DNA from: SIG653 sp964509125
GTDB taxonomy: Bacteria; Bacillota; Clostridia; Oscillospirales; CAG-382
Length of the DNA: 35,291 bases
Assembly (NCBI GenBank): GCA_964509125.1
Contig: CAZDVZ010000021.1
Coordinates: 1 to 35,291, forward strand
Direction of reading: 5' to 3'
Positions 24,480 to 32,731 of the stretch are shown here, piece after piece. Made by a program: the position numbers and the translations under genes. Every line of letters begins with the position of its first letter. Within the stretch, counting starts at the first letter, position 1. The notes beneath the pieces were generated by a model. It was not told the DNA's origin. It worked only from the letters and a program-made list of their open reading frames with translations, and did not search any database.

Positions 24480-24539
24480 ATAATCGTAATACTACAAGGA
24501 TTAGATTATATCTTTGTGCGAATCAACGGAGGTTGTAAT

Positions 24540-24896
24540 TTGAAAATACAAGAATCAGGAGAAATGTATCTTGAATACATATTTGTTTTAAAAGAACAAC
24601 AAGATATTGTTAGAGCAATTGATATTGTAAATTTAAGTGGTTATTCAAAACCAAGTATAAGCCGTGCGTTGGGGTTATTGAAAAAAAGCAATTTAATCAC
24701 AGTGAATGAAACAGGCCATATAAAGCTAACCACCGAAGGAGAAATAAAAGCTCGAAAGATATATGAACGACACAAAATATTATCCGAATTTTTGATGAAA
24801 ATCGGTGTTAGCCACGACACAGCAGAAATAGATGCGTGCAAAATAGAACACGTTATAAGTGATGAAACATTGGAAGCGATAAAAAAACAAATATAA
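24540..24896 (+). CDS. DtxR/MntR-family metal-dependent transcriptional regulator
   Basis: This 118-residue protein starts at a TTG (24540), 7 nt after GGAGG (24528-24532). The leader is about 55 nt. It has an N-terminal winged helix (about 18-60; AIDIVNLSGYSKPSISRALGLLKKSNLI) and the short dimerisation and metal region of the family: ESGEMYLEYIF at the start, RHKILSEFLMKIGV and ACKIEHVISDET near the C terminus. E8/E12 and the C-x-x-E-H cluster are the likely metal ligands. Such proteins repress iron or manganese uptake (or FeoAB) when metal is high. No transporter adjoins it. There is no SH3-like C-terminal domain. Confidence 0.9.
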   Translation: MKIQESGEMYLEYIFVLKEQQDIVRAIDIVNLSGYSKPSISRALGLLKKSNLITVNETGHIKLTTEGEIKARKIYERHKILSEFLMKIGVSHDTAEIDACKIEHVISDETLEAIKKQI

Positions 24897-24934
24897 ATAA
24901 AACCCCAGTCCGTTAAAAAAGAAAATTGAAAAAA

Positions 24935-24980
24935 CCTCCTATGGTAGAGCAGAAATATATCTACCATAGGAGGAATTTTT
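24935..24980 (+). terminator. Hairpin terminator after the DtxR-family gene
   Basis: CCTCCTATGGTAGA (24935-24948) and TCTACCATAGGAGG (24960-24973) form a perfect 14-bp stem with an 11-nt loop, followed by AATTTTT. The right arm contains AGGAGG, which is also a good ribosome site for a 10-codon ORF right after it. Confidence 0.8.
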
Positions 24981-25013
24981 ATGCAAGAAAGTTACCACAA
25001 CATAAGGGAATAA
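24981..25013 (+). other. Ten-codon ORF (or remnant) behind a hairpin-masked ribosome site
   Basis: ATG followed by nine codons and TAA encodes MQESYHNIRE. AGGAGG lies 7 nt upstream, inside the right arm of the terminator hairpin. It may be a gene remnant, a leader peptide or chance. From here to 25102 I see nothing else. The whole non-coding stretch 24897-25195 contains only this ORF and the two hairpins. Confidence 0.3.
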
Positions 25014-25102
25014 ATTAAGTAGCGTATGTATCAGTAAAGTTTTTATTAAAAGACATGAAATATAGGCAAGTGATACATCCATCCCTGCGTCTTTACATAA
25101 AT

Positions 25103-25140
25103 CCCCAATTATACAAAATGCAAATTTTGTATAATTGGGG
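25103..25140. repeat. Perfect 17-bp inverted repeat with GCAA loop
   Basis: CCCCAATTATACAAAAT (25103-25119), GCAA, then ATTTTGTATAATTGGGG (25124-25140). No T run follows it on either strand. On the minus strand it is about 55 bp past the end of the ThrE-ASCH gene, so it may still stabilise or end that transcript. It could also be the remains of a mobile element end. Confidence 0.7.
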
Positions 25141-25195
25141 CGAGCATTAATAAAATAGTTTTAATGGTTTTAACCTTGATTATGCTTGTACACAT

Positions 25196-26056
25196 TCATT
25201 CAATAACGTCTAAGACACTGAAATAAAACGCAACAACAGAATGTCTTTTTTGTTCATCTTCCGAATAATACTCTTCCATATCTTTGTAACTTGCATTTTT
25301 TATTTCGTTTTCTTTATAGCCCATATCAATCAGCGAAATGTTTTGATACAGTTCTTTAAATGTTGGAAAAATTTGAATTCGTTCAACACGAACAATTATT
25401 TTTTTCTCGTAGTTAATTAGAGAAAATTCAATTATATCTCCAATATTTATTTTTCTTCTTTTCTCGTCAAATAATCTCAGCTCAACTTTTTTATGTCCTG
25501 ATACAATGCCATCAAAAGGTTCTTTTGCTAAACGCATTTTATGAGTCAAATTTGTTTTTACAGATTCATTTATTTTAAAAGAATCAATTTTTTCAGTCAA
25601 AATACTGTTAATATTTGTTACCTTTTTCTTGGCAAGCGGATGACTTGTTGAGAAAATAATTGTGACAATTAAAATTCCACCGGCTATTGCAATAGCAGTT
25701 AAAATTGTATTTATTCCATTTATGTAAAATTCATTTATATTTTGATAAATTAAATTTTGCATTGTGTAATAAAGGCTTCCGCCAGGCACCAATGGTATTA
25801 TAACTGTTGTTATAAGAACAGTTGACGGTAATTTCATTTTTTTTGCTGCAATTGAAGAAAAAGCCATAGCAAAAATAGATGCTAACAAATTTGATGCAAA
25901 AATTCCAAGACCAAAGTTTTGTGAAATCAAAACGATCCCCCAAGAACAAAAGCCTCCTATTGAACAAATAGCTAATGCTGAAGGCTTTAGCTTGAATAAA
26001 AGTCCAAATCCCAAGGTACCAAAAATAGCCGCTATCAAAGTTTTAATTTCTTCCAT
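25196..26056 (-). CDS. Threonine/serine exporter subunit (ThrE_2) fused to an ASCH domain
   Basis: This 286-residue protein has two parts. Residues 1-140 form about five membrane segments of the small ThrE half (SIGGFCSWGIVLISQNFG, IIPLVPGGSLYYTM), which pairs with the larger half encoded upstream to export threonine/serine or related compounds. From about 172 to 283 it carries an ASCH domain with the family pattern MRLAKEPFDGIVSGHKKVELRLFDE, NIGDIIEFS, and DMEEYYSEDEQ. ASCH proteins of this type are normally free cytoplasmic proteins with likely RNA or nucleotide binding. The linker is about 30 residues (KKKVTNINS), and no independent ribosome site for the ASCH part is evident. The ATG directly follows the upstream TAA with a strong GGAGG site. 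It ends in TGA. Confidence 0.88.
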   Translation of the reverse strand: MEEIKTLIAAIFGTLGFGLLFKLKPSALAICSIGGFCSWGIVLISQNFGLGIFASNLLASIFAMAFSSIAAKKMKLPSTVLITTVIIPLVPGGSLYYTMQNLIYQNINEFYINGINTILTAIAIAGGILIVTIIFSTSHPLAKKKVTNINSILTEKIDSFKINESVKTNLTHKMRLAKEPFDGIVSGHKKVELRLFDEKRRKINIGDIIEFSLINYEKKIIVRVERIQIFPTFKELYQNISLIDMGYKENEIKNASYKDMEEYYSEDEQKRHSVVAFYFSVLDVIE

Positions 26057-26827
26057 TTAAATTCCTCCAAAACATAGCAATGAAATAGAATATCCAAATG
26101 CAATTGCTAATGCAAGAATAATTGAATGGAAAAATCGCAAAGCACCCGAAATTAAATCACCATTAAAGATATCTCTGATTGAATTACCAAATGCTATACC
26201 GGGAATAAGAATCATAATAGTTCCAATCATTACCTTATCTGTATTTTGTCCTAAACCCACATATACAGATAATATTGAAAGAAATCCCGCCGCAAAAGAC
26301 TTTATGGTTGCAAGAGCAATCTTATTTATTCCTTTAGGAAGTATCTCAGCTATAATTAAGATTAATCCTTGAATTAATGCACCCGCCAAAGCATCTCTTA
26401 AAGTTCCTCCAAAAAACACAGCAAATGCAGCAACTGCTATGCATGCTCCTAAATTACTTACATATTTTGAATATGGAGATGCGTTTTTTGCCTCGTTGAT
26501 TAATTTGATAGCTTCATCTCTTGAAGGCAATTTTTGGCAGAGCATCCTCGATACCGAGTTTAATTTTTCCAATTTATATAAATCATTATCAGTGTCGTAT
26601 ACCCTTCGTATTTGAAGAGAATATTCACCACTTGACATTCTAACAGAAGATATTATAACAGATGTAATACAAAAAACCTCTATATGCTTTGCACCATATG
26701 CTTTACAAATCCTATTTATCGTATCTTCAACACGATAAACCTCTCCACCATGTCTTAAAATATGTTCTCCAACATCTAAAGCAGTACATAGAATGTCATC
26801 AGCTGACATAAAATGTTTCTCATTCAT
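26057..26827 (-). CDS. Threonine/serine exporter, large subunit (ThrE/DUF1212)
   Basis: This 256-residue protein has an N-terminal soluble region (about 1-120; GEHILRHGGEVYRVEDTINRICKAYG, EVFCITSVIISSV) followed by about five membrane segments, including IMILIPGIAFGNSIRDIFNGD. It should form the exporter with the ThrE_2 half encoded next. GGGGAG lies about 14 nt upstream of the chosen ATG, somewhat far. An in-frame ATG six codons later is an alternative. It is 22 bp after murC, so the three genes may share a transcript. Confidence 0.92.
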   Translation of the reverse strand: MNEKHFMSADDILCTALDVGEHILRHGGEVYRVEDTINRICKAYGAKHIEVFCITSVIISSVRMSSGEYSLQIRRVYDTDNDLYKLEKLNSVSRMLCQKLPSRDEAIKLINEAKNASPYSKYVSNLGACIAVAAFAVFFGGTLRDALAGALIQGLILIIAEILPKGINKIALATIKSFAAGFLSILSVYVGLGQNTDKVMIGTIMILIPGIAFGNSIRDIFNGDLISGALRFFHSIILALAIAFGYSISLLCFGGI

Positions 26828-26849
26828 ATTTTGAATATGTCTCCCCTAC

Positions 26850-28208
26850 TTAAGTATCAAATTCAATGTATTGAGCCACGTGATTAACATCTCCTGCGCC
26901 CATCAAAATATAAGCTTCATTTTCTTTTGCATTTTTAGTTATATATTCAGCGACAGATTTTAATGAATCTATAAAAATTCCTTGAGAAATATGGTCTAAA
27001 ATTGCCTCTGAATCAAAATTTAAATTGTTTTTTTCTCTTGCACCGTATGTAGGAAGAAAGATTGGAAAGACACCGTCATTAAATATATCGCAAAAATCAT
27101 TAAAGAAATAAGACAATCTTGTATAAGTGTGAGGTTGAAAAACACAATTTATCTTTTCAAAAGACATCGACTTCGCTGCTTCTAATGTCGCTCTAATTTC
27201 ATCCGGATGATGTGCATAATCATCATAAACATAAGCTCCATTAATTTTTCCCAAAAATTCAAACCTTCTTTTTATGCCGCCGAATGTTTTTAAGCCTTCT
27301 CGTATTCCCTCAATTGAAACTCCGTTTACGTGAGCGGCAACCGCTGCTGCAATGGCATTTGACAAATTGTGCTTACCAAACACTTTAATCTCTAAGTCAA
27401 CTAATAAAGTACCTTTAAAGAATAAATCAAACATCGTCTTTTCTCTTGATGTTTTTATATTACATGCAAAATAATCCGAATCCTTGTTTGACACAGAAAA
27501 TGTAATTACATCTCTTCCGGAATTTCTGGCACATTCCAATGCGTTTACAGAGTCATAATTTACAACAACTTTAGAAGATAAAGACGCATATTTTTCAAAA
27601 GAATCTTTCATTTTTTCTATATTTGGAAAATAATCTGTATGGTCTAACTCAACATTTAGAATAACTGCAGTTTTAGGTTTGAAATTCAAAAAAGAGTCCT
27701 TATATTCACAAGCTTCAAAAATTAAATCTTCCGTCTTCCCTATTTTAAATGCGGAATTAATTGCAGGTAGCACCGCTCCCATTAAAATTGTAGGATCTTT
27801 TCGATTTTCGCACATATATATTTGCGAAAGCATTCCACTTGTTGTGGATTTTCCATGAGTGCCTGAAATTCCAATTGAATTATCAAAATTATCTATAATA
27901 TCACCCAGCGCCGCAGCTCGAGAAATTATTGGAATATTATTTTTGAATACATTGTCATATTCTTCGTTTCCTGCTCCGATTGCCGCAGTACATATGCAAT
28001 AGTCAGCTCCTCTTGAGTTTTCAACCGAAGGAGAATAAAAAACAGATATGCCGTTTTTAATGAGAGTTTTTGTTGTTTCGCTTTCAGATCTGTCATAACC
28101 GAAAACATCAGCTCCGCAACTTTTTAGAAATAAAGCAATAGAATACATACTTATTCCGCCTATTCCTAAAAAATATATTTTTTTATTTTTATAATTTTCA
28201 AATTTCAT
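26850..28208 (-). CDS. murC: UDP-N-acetylmuramate-L-alanine ligase
   Basis: This cytoplasmic Mur ligase adds the first amino acid (L-alanine) to UDP-MurNAc using ATP. The 452-residue length is typical. Features are the N-terminal UDP-binding IYFLGIGGISMYSIAL (11-26), the P-loop GTHGKST (116-122), EACEYKDSFLN, LNVELDHTDYF, KRRFEFLG and DDYAHHPDEI, and the C-terminal LMGAGDVNHVA. The order is murC, thrE, thrE_2-ASCH on the minus strand. It is divergent from spoVG. Confidence 0.97.
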   Translation of the reverse strand: MKFENYKNKKIYFLGIGGISMYSIALFLKSCGADVFGYDRSESETTKTLIKNGISVFYSPSVENSRGADYCICTAAIGAGNEEYDNVFKNNIPIISRAAALGDIIDNFDNSIGISGTHGKSTTSGMLSQIYMCENRKDPTILMGAVLPAINSAFKIGKTEDLIFEACEYKDSFLNFKPKTAVILNVELDHTDYFPNIEKMKDSFEKYASLSSKVVVNYDSVNALECARNSGRDVITFSVSNKDSDYFACNIKTSREKTMFDLFFKGTLLVDLEIKVFGKHNLSNAIAAAVAAHVNGVSIEGIREGLKTFGGIKRRFEFLGKINGAYVYDDYAHHPDEIRATLEAAKSMSFEKINCVFQPHTYTRLSYFFNDFCDIFNDGVFPIFLPTYGAREKNNLNFDSEAILDHISQGIFIDSLKSVAEYITKNAKENEAYILMGAGDVNHVAQYIEFDT

Positions 28209-28219
28209 GTCTTACCTCA

Positions 28220-28249
28220 TATATAGAATATTATTTTTAAAAGTGTCAA
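28220..28249 (-). promoter_or_regulatory. Promoter of murC
   Basis: On the minus strand, TTGACA (28244-28249) and TATATA (28220-28225) are spaced by 18 bp, just ahead of the GAGG site. I found no convincing sigma-A promoter for spoVG in the same short region. A sporulation-type promoter was not convincing either. Confidence 0.55.
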
Positions 28250-28283
28250 AAATAAAAGTAACACAAAAAGAAAGAGGATGCTT

Positions 28284-28532
28284 ATGAATATAACACAAAT
28301 CGTAGTAAGAAAACAATTTGTAGACGGTCCGCTAAAAGCAATATTTTCCGTTACATTCGACGATGAATTGGTTTTACACGATATTAAGCTCGTTGAAAGC
28401 AAGGATAAGAAATTAATAGTTATGCCAAACAGAAAAGACTCGGAAGGAAAGTATATAGATATTGCACACCCCATAAATTCCAAGTTTAGGAATAAAATAG
28501 AACAACAGATTTTAAAGTATTACGAAACATAA
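28284..28532 (+). CDS. spoVG: Septation/sporulation regulator SpoVG
   Basis: This 82-residue protein begins MNITQIVVRKQF and follows the SpoVG pattern: LKAIFSVTFDDELVLHDIKLVE, then VMPNRKDSEGKYIDIAHPI. SpoVG is a small DNA/RNA-binding regulator linked to asymmetric septation, capsule and virulence gene control. The ATG at 28284 is 6 nt after GAGG. An upstream ATG at 28278 touches the ribosome site. Between it and the next gene, a short hairpin (CGCAT with ATGCG, 28545-28560) has no T run. Confidence 0.95.
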   Translation: MNITQIVVRKQFVDGPLKAIFSVTFDDELVLHDIKLVESKDKKLIVMPNRKDSEGKYIDIAHPINSKFRNKIEQQILKYYET

Positions 28533-28610
28533 TTATTATAGTGTCGCATTTTGTCATGCGGGTGACGGTATGAATATACTGTTTATGGAAATCTATTGAA
28601 AGGAAATACC

Positions 28611-28835
28611 ATGAATCATACATTTATATTGTCATCAGTTACATATGCATTAAAAGGAAAGAAAATCCTTGAAAATGAGGGAATAAAAGTTTCGCTCGTG
28701 AAATCAGGGAACATAAAAGAATTAAGAGGCTGTGGATATGGCTTGAAAATTTCATCTGAACAAAAGGAGAAAGCAGAATCTTTGCTTGTTTCATCCGGTA
28801 TTAGAATTATAGGATCTGTAAGTGACTCAGAATGA
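28611..28835 (+). CDS. DUF3343 protein, putative Se/S carrier-like
   Basis: This 74-residue protein has the DUF3343 pattern: FILSSVTYALKGKKILENEGI, KSGNIKELRGCGYGLKIS with the conserved cysteine at about 40, and a C-terminal LLVSSGIRIIGSV. The family is annotated as a putative selenium or sulfur carrier, related to YedF-type genes. AAAGGAAA lies 4-7 nt before the ATG at 28611. It overlaps the following cysteine desulfurase-like gene by 4 nt (ATGA), suggesting that the desulfurase loads its cysteine. That partnership is inferred from coupling. Confidence 0.85.
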   Translation: MNHTFILSSVTYALKGKKILENEGIKVSLVKSGNIKELRGCGYGLKISSEQKEKAESLLVSSGIRIIGSVSDSE

Positions 28836-29947
28836 TATATTTTGATAACGCCGCCACAGGTTTTCCAAAAGACAAGGATGTTATTAAATCAATTGTTAAA
28901 GCATTTTATGAATGCGGAAATCCGGGCAGAAGCGGACATATATATTCAATGCGAGGATCAGAAAAACTGTTCCTTGCAAGAGAAGCTTTAGCGGATTTCT
29001 TTGGGACGCTCCCGGAAAACGTAATACTTTGCGGAAGCGCAACAAATGCTTTAAATATTGCAATAAAAGGGTTATTTGTTCCGGGGAAAAAAATAATTAT
29101 TTCCGATATGGAACATAATTCTGTCATACGTCCATCTTTCGCTATTGGGGAAACAATATCGTTCACTGTAGATATAGATGATGACGAAAATACTATCAAA
29201 GAATTTGAAAAAAAAATAAAAGATGATGTTTGCTTGGCTGTAGTAACCCATGCTTCAAATATTTGCGGAAGAATTTTGCCTGTGCAAAAAATGGCAGAAA
29301 TATGCAAAAGATTAAAAATTCCAATTATAGTTGATGCATCTCAAACTGCGGGATACATACCAATCAACCTATCAAAAAGCGATATTGACGTTTTATGCAT
29401 ACCAGGCCATAAAGGTATATACGGTCCAATGGGAACCGGTGCATTGATCGTTAATAAGAAAAGCGATCTACACTTTAAAACCATATTAGAAGGCGGAACA
29501 GGAATGCTTTCGTCTGAAACAAATATGCCGGATATTTTGCCCGAAAGGCTCGAAGCGGGTACATTGGCCGTGCATGATTATGCAGGTTTGGAAACCGCTG
29601 TCAGGAAATGCAAGCTTAACCTTGATCCAATAATTGAAATGTACTTATACATTTTAAATCATTTAAAGAGTAATGATAAAATCACTGTATATGGATATTC
29701 ACTCAAAAATACAAACAAATATATGCCTGTAATTTTGTTTAATTGCAAAAGCATAACACCAATAAAATTGTCTGAAGCGCTCTCTGAAAAAGGAATATGT
29801 ACACGAAGTGGATTCCACTGTTCCCCCACCGCGCATCAAAAGCTGAACACGGGACAATTTGGAGCTGTTAGAGTGAGTATTGGAAAGAAAAATACAATGA
29901 ACGAATGCAAAACATTCGTTAAAACATTAAAAAATATTATAAAATAG
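28832..29947 (+). CDS. Cysteine desulfurase-like class V aminotransferase
   Basis: This 371-residue PLP enzyme takes sulfur (or selenium) from cysteine and passes it to a carrier. Features are YFDNAATGFPK at the start, the GSATNALNIA loop, DMEHNSV, VDASQTAGY, the PLP lysine K194 in PGHKGIYGPMGTG, and the active-site cysteine C330 in CTRSGFHCSPTAH. The short active-site loop is that of the SufS/CsdA-like or selenocysteine lyase-like group. It is coupled to the DUF3343 gene by a 4-nt overlap. It may equally serve iron-sulfur, thio- or selenium chemistry. Confidence 0.9.
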   Translation: MIYFDNAATGFPKDKDVIKSIVKAFYECGNPGRSGHIYSMRGSEKLFLAREALADFFGTLPENVILCGSATNALNIAIKGLFVPGKKIIISDMEHNSVIRPSFAIGETISFTVDIDDDENTIKEFEKKIKDDVCLAVVTHASNICGRILPVQKMAEICKRLKIPIIVDASQTAGYIPINLSKSDIDVLCIPGHKGIYGPMGTGALIVNKKSDLHFKTILEGGTGMLSSETNMPDILPERLEAGTLAVHDYAGLETAVRKCKLNLDPIIEMYLYILNHLKSNDKITVYGYSLKNTNKYMPVILFNCKSITPIKLSEALSEKGICTRSGFHCSPTAHQKLNTGQFGAVRVSIGKKNTMNECKTFVKTLKNIIK

Positions 29948-29960
29948 TGGAAACTATTTT
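29941..29960. terminator. Small hairpin spanning two convergent stop codons
   Basis: AAAATAGT (29941-29948), GGAA loop, ACTATTTT (29953-29960). It covers the TAG of the desulfurase gene and touches the TAA of the flavoprotein gene. On the minus strand a run of six T residues follows nearby, so it may be a compact terminator. Confidence 0.5.
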
Positions 29961-31194
29961 ATGCATTCATTCCGGCAACAAATCCTGTACTAAATGCAAC
30001 CTGCAAATTAAAGCCGCCTGTATAACAATCAACATCTATAATCTCACCAGCAAAAAATAACCCTTTGACAAGTTTCGACTCCATTGTTGAGGGGTTTATT
30101 TCTTTTACATTAACGCCGCCTGAAGTAATAATTGCCTCATCTATTGGTCTAAAAGATGAAATTTCCACAGGAAATGCTTTTATGACTCGAAGTAATTCTT
30201 TTCTTTCTTCTTTTGTAATTAAATTAACCTTTTTTCGCGGGTCAATTTTAGAATGATAAATTATTGGCTCTATTATTTTTTGAGGTAGTAATGTATCAAG
30301 CGAATTAACAAAATCTTTATTTGAACACTGAGAAAATATATTTAAAAGCCGCTTATCTAATATTGATTCATCAAGTGCCGGCTTAAGATCAATATACAAT
30401 GTAACCTTTTCTTCCAAATTATTTAAATGGGCCGAAGCGGACAACACAAGGGGGCCTGATACTCCAAAATGCGTAAATAGCATCTCTCCTTCAGCACAGT
30501 ACAAAGATTTTCCGCTTTTCGTTGTAAATTTTACACCAACATTTTTCAAAGAAAGTCCCATTGCCTTTTTGCACATTTCATCCGAGGATTCAAGAGGTAC
30601 CAATGATGGAGTAGGCTGTACAATAGAATGTCCAAATTCCTGAGCAAATCTGTATCCATCCCCTGTGGATCCTGTTTTGGGATACGAAACGCCGCCTGTT
30701 GCTATTATAACAGCGCACGATAAAATAATATCGTTACTGTTTTCAAAATGAATTTCAAAATAATTTTTTTGTTTTATAACTTTTTTTGTACGTTTATATA
30801 AAAATTTTGTTCCTACACTTTTACTTTTAGAAATCAATGAGCTGGTTACATCATTTGCTCTGTCTGAGACAGGAAAAACACGATTCCCTCTTTCCGTTTT
30901 TAACGGAACACCTATGCTTTCAAAAAAAGATATCGTATCTTCGGGAGAAAAAGCATTTATCGATTTATACATGAACTTGTCATTTCTTGTTACGTTGGAA
31001 AGGAAGGTTTGAATATCACAATTGTTTGTAATGTTACACCTTCCCTTTCCGGTAATATTAAGTTTCTTTCCGCAAAATCCATTTCTTTCAATAACAATTG
31101 TGTTTTTTCCGTAGGATGATGAAATTATCGAAGCCATCAATCCGGCCGGGCCTCCACCAATTATAGCTACATCATATATAATATTCTTGTGCAT
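29959..31194 (-). CDS. BaiN/HI0933-type NAD(P)/FAD-dependent oxidoreductase
   Basis: This 411-residue flavoprotein starts with AIIGGGPAGLMASI (10-23), followed by NGFCGKKLNITGKGRCNITN (38-57), the signature of the HI0933/BaiN family. It includes IATGGVSYPKTGSTGDGYRFA, FTHFGVSGP, and a C-terminal FFAGEIIDVDCYTGGFNLQVAFSTG. The family is widespread in Firmicutes and poorly characterised (BaiN acts on bile-acid intermediates in one case). The ribosome site is weak. It follows the aldolase gene by 56 bp on the same strand. Confidence 0.93.
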   Translation of the reverse strand: MHKNIIYDVAIIGGGPAGLMASIISSSYGKNTIVIERNGFCGKKLNITGKGRCNITNNCDIQTFLSNVTRNDKFMYKSINAFSPEDTISFFESIGVPLKTERGNRVFPVSDRANDVTSSLISKSKSVGTKFLYKRTKKVIKQKNYFEIHFENSNDIILSCAVIIATGGVSYPKTGSTGDGYRFAQEFGHSIVQPTPSLVPLESSDEMCKKAMGLSLKNVGVKFTTKSGKSLYCAEGEMLFTHFGVSGPLVLSASAHLNNLEEKVTLYIDLKPALDESILDKRLLNIFSQCSNKDFVNSLDTLLPQKIIEPIIYHSKIDPRKKVNLITKEERKELLRVIKAFPVEISSFRPIDEAIITSGGVNVKEINPSTMESKLVKGLFFAGEIIDVDCYTGGFNLQVAFSTGFVAGMNA

Positions 31195-31250
31195 ATTTAT
31201 AAAAATTTCTAACTTTCCTATTGATTTATGAGTTTTTATGTATTAAAATG

Positions 31251-32084
31251 CTATTGTATATTAGCGATGCGCCTTGCAACAACTTTCTCTACTGCGCATG
31301 ATAGCTTTTTTTTATTTTCTTCAAAGAAAAATGAATCTTTTGAAAGAAGTGATTTTTCGTAATCTCTTATCTGAATAATTCCCGATTTAAAAACTTCCTT
31401 TATATCATCTATCTCTGTATCATCTGTTACTTTGCAAAATTGACGTGATACTATAGCCATAGATGACCCCAGACGATAGTGCTCTGCAATAATCATTTCT
31501 GCAGGAACGTCTCCAAACCCCAACCGAGCAATTCCACCAAAACCGTACGGAATATTTTTTTCTTTAAATTTTTTGCACAAATATTCCACAGTTCCATTGC
31601 ACAATAGCTCAAACATAAAATGCAATCCATAACACAAATGCATATCGTTTATACCAATGTGAGCCTCATCTATACCTGATAACAATAAAATTTTATCAAC
31701 ATTTTCCACAGAGAGAGACGTTTCAAAAAGAAGACAGGTTTTTACTCTTTTATTTACCATGTTTAGAAATGATTCAACCTCTGAGACTGTTTTAAAATAC
31801 GGCAGCATGATAACATCCGCTCCTGCGGCAATAACATCGTTGATCTCCTTTTGAGATCCCTCCCAAATAGAATTAATTCTCACTAAAAGCTCTGCTTTTT
31901 TTAAAGCATTTCTTGCATTTTTAACGTCTTCAATCGTATGACACGATTTAACAGTATCCATTTTGGGCTGTCTTTCTTCTTTTCCCAAAGTTTCTAAATC
32001 AATAAAAATTCTGTCTATTCCACTTTCTTCTGCAACCCTCATCACATCCGGACGATTGGTTATAAACATCAACTTTAAAGACAT
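31251..32084 (-). CDS. HpcH/HpaI aldolase/citrate lyase-family protein
   Basis: This 277-residue TIM-barrel protein carries the features of the HpcH/HpaI group: IDRIFIDLETLGKEERQ (23-39), ELLVRINSIW, AGADVIMLPYFKT, LLFETSLSVENV and HIGINDMHLCYG. It probably cleaves or forms a C-C bond on a 2-oxo acid using a divalent metal. Relatives sit in surface-glycan clusters. Here it follows the sugar transferase gene by 14 bp with GAGGTAAAG before its ATG, so a role in making or tailoring a glycan precursor is possible but unproven. Confidence 0.82.
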   Translation of the reverse strand: MSLKLMFITNRPDVMRVAEESGIDRIFIDLETLGKEERQPKMDTVKSCHTIEDVKNARNALKKAELLVRINSIWEGSQKEINDVIAAGADVIMLPYFKTVSEVESFLNMVNKRVKTCLLFETSLSVENVDKILLLSGIDEAHIGINDMHLCYGLHFMFELLCNGTVEYLCKKFKEKNIPYGFGGIARLGFGDVPAEMIIAEHYRLGSSMAIVSRQFCKVTDDTEIDDIKEVFKSGIIQIRDYEKSLLSKDSFFFEENKKKLSCAVEKVVARRIANIQ

Positions 32085-32098
32085 TATCTTTACCTCGT

Positions 32099-32707
32099 TT
32101 ATTTTTGTGTTCCAACTGTCTCGCCAACATTTTCATTGCTTTCACTTTTGAGTACGGAGAAAATCGTTTTAAAAAATATTTTTATATCCATAACAAAAGA
32201 TAAGTTCTCGGCATAATAAACATCAAATTCTAAACGTGCATCCCAAAGTGCGGCTTTTCTGCCATTAATTTGAGCAAGTCCTGTAATTCCCGGTCGCACA
32301 TCAAATCTACGCATTTGTATTTCACTATATTCTTCCAACGGCCATGGATGATATGTAAGAACAGGCCTCGGGCCAATAAAACTCATCTCGCCCTTCAAAA
32401 TATTCACAAGCTGCGGAAGCTCATCAAGGCTCGTTTTTCTTAAAATATTGCCTACCTTAGTAACTCTTTTGTCCCCCTTGAAAGAATACACTCCGGTTCC
32501 GGAATGTTCGGAATTTACATACATAGAACGAAATTTATACATGGTAAATTCTTTTCCTTTTTTGCATAACCTGGTTTGCTTAAAAATTGCCGGCCCGCGA
32601 GACGACACTTTCACTGCAATAAAACAAATTAGAAGAATCGGAGAAAGGATAATAAGTAAGAAAAGCGAAAAAAACACATCCATCGCTCTTTTGAAGAATC
32701 TATACAT
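32099..32707 (-). CDS. Bacterial sugar transferase (undecaprenyl-phosphate phosphosugar transferase)
   Basis: This 202-residue protein should start a surface glycan by moving a sugar-phosphate onto undecaprenyl phosphate. It has one N-terminal hydrophobic segment (about 10-33), then the catalytic domain of the PglC/WcaJ type: RGPAIFKQTRLCKKGKEFTMYKFRSM, KTSLDELPQLVNILKGEMSFIGPRP, and RPGITGLAQINGR. It is the short single-membrane-segment form. It forms an operon with the aldolase. No other capsule or EPS genes are present in this window. Confidence 0.93.
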   Translation of the reverse strand: MYRFFKRAMDVFFSLFLLIILSPILLICFIAVKVSSRGPAIFKQTRLCKKGKEFTMYKFRSMYVNSEHSGTGVYSFKGDKRVTKVGNILRKTSLDELPQLVNILKGEMSFIGPRPVLTYHPWPLEEYSEIQMRRFDVRPGITGLAQINGRKAALWDARLEFDVYYAENLSFVMDIKIFFKTIFSVLKSESNENVGETVGTQK

Positions 32708-32731
32708 AACCTCACCTCATTATTTTTTTAT

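Noticed and set aside
24471..24539. Start of the DtxR-family gene at ATG 24471
   Set aside because: The ATG overlaps the -10 box. The TTG at 24540 has a perfect GGAGG site and gives the standard N terminus.
24897..25195. Intact insertion sequence or IS200-like element in the hairpin-rich gap
   Set aside because: No transposase frame, no matching ends and no flanking duplication are visible; only hairpins and a ten-codon ORF.
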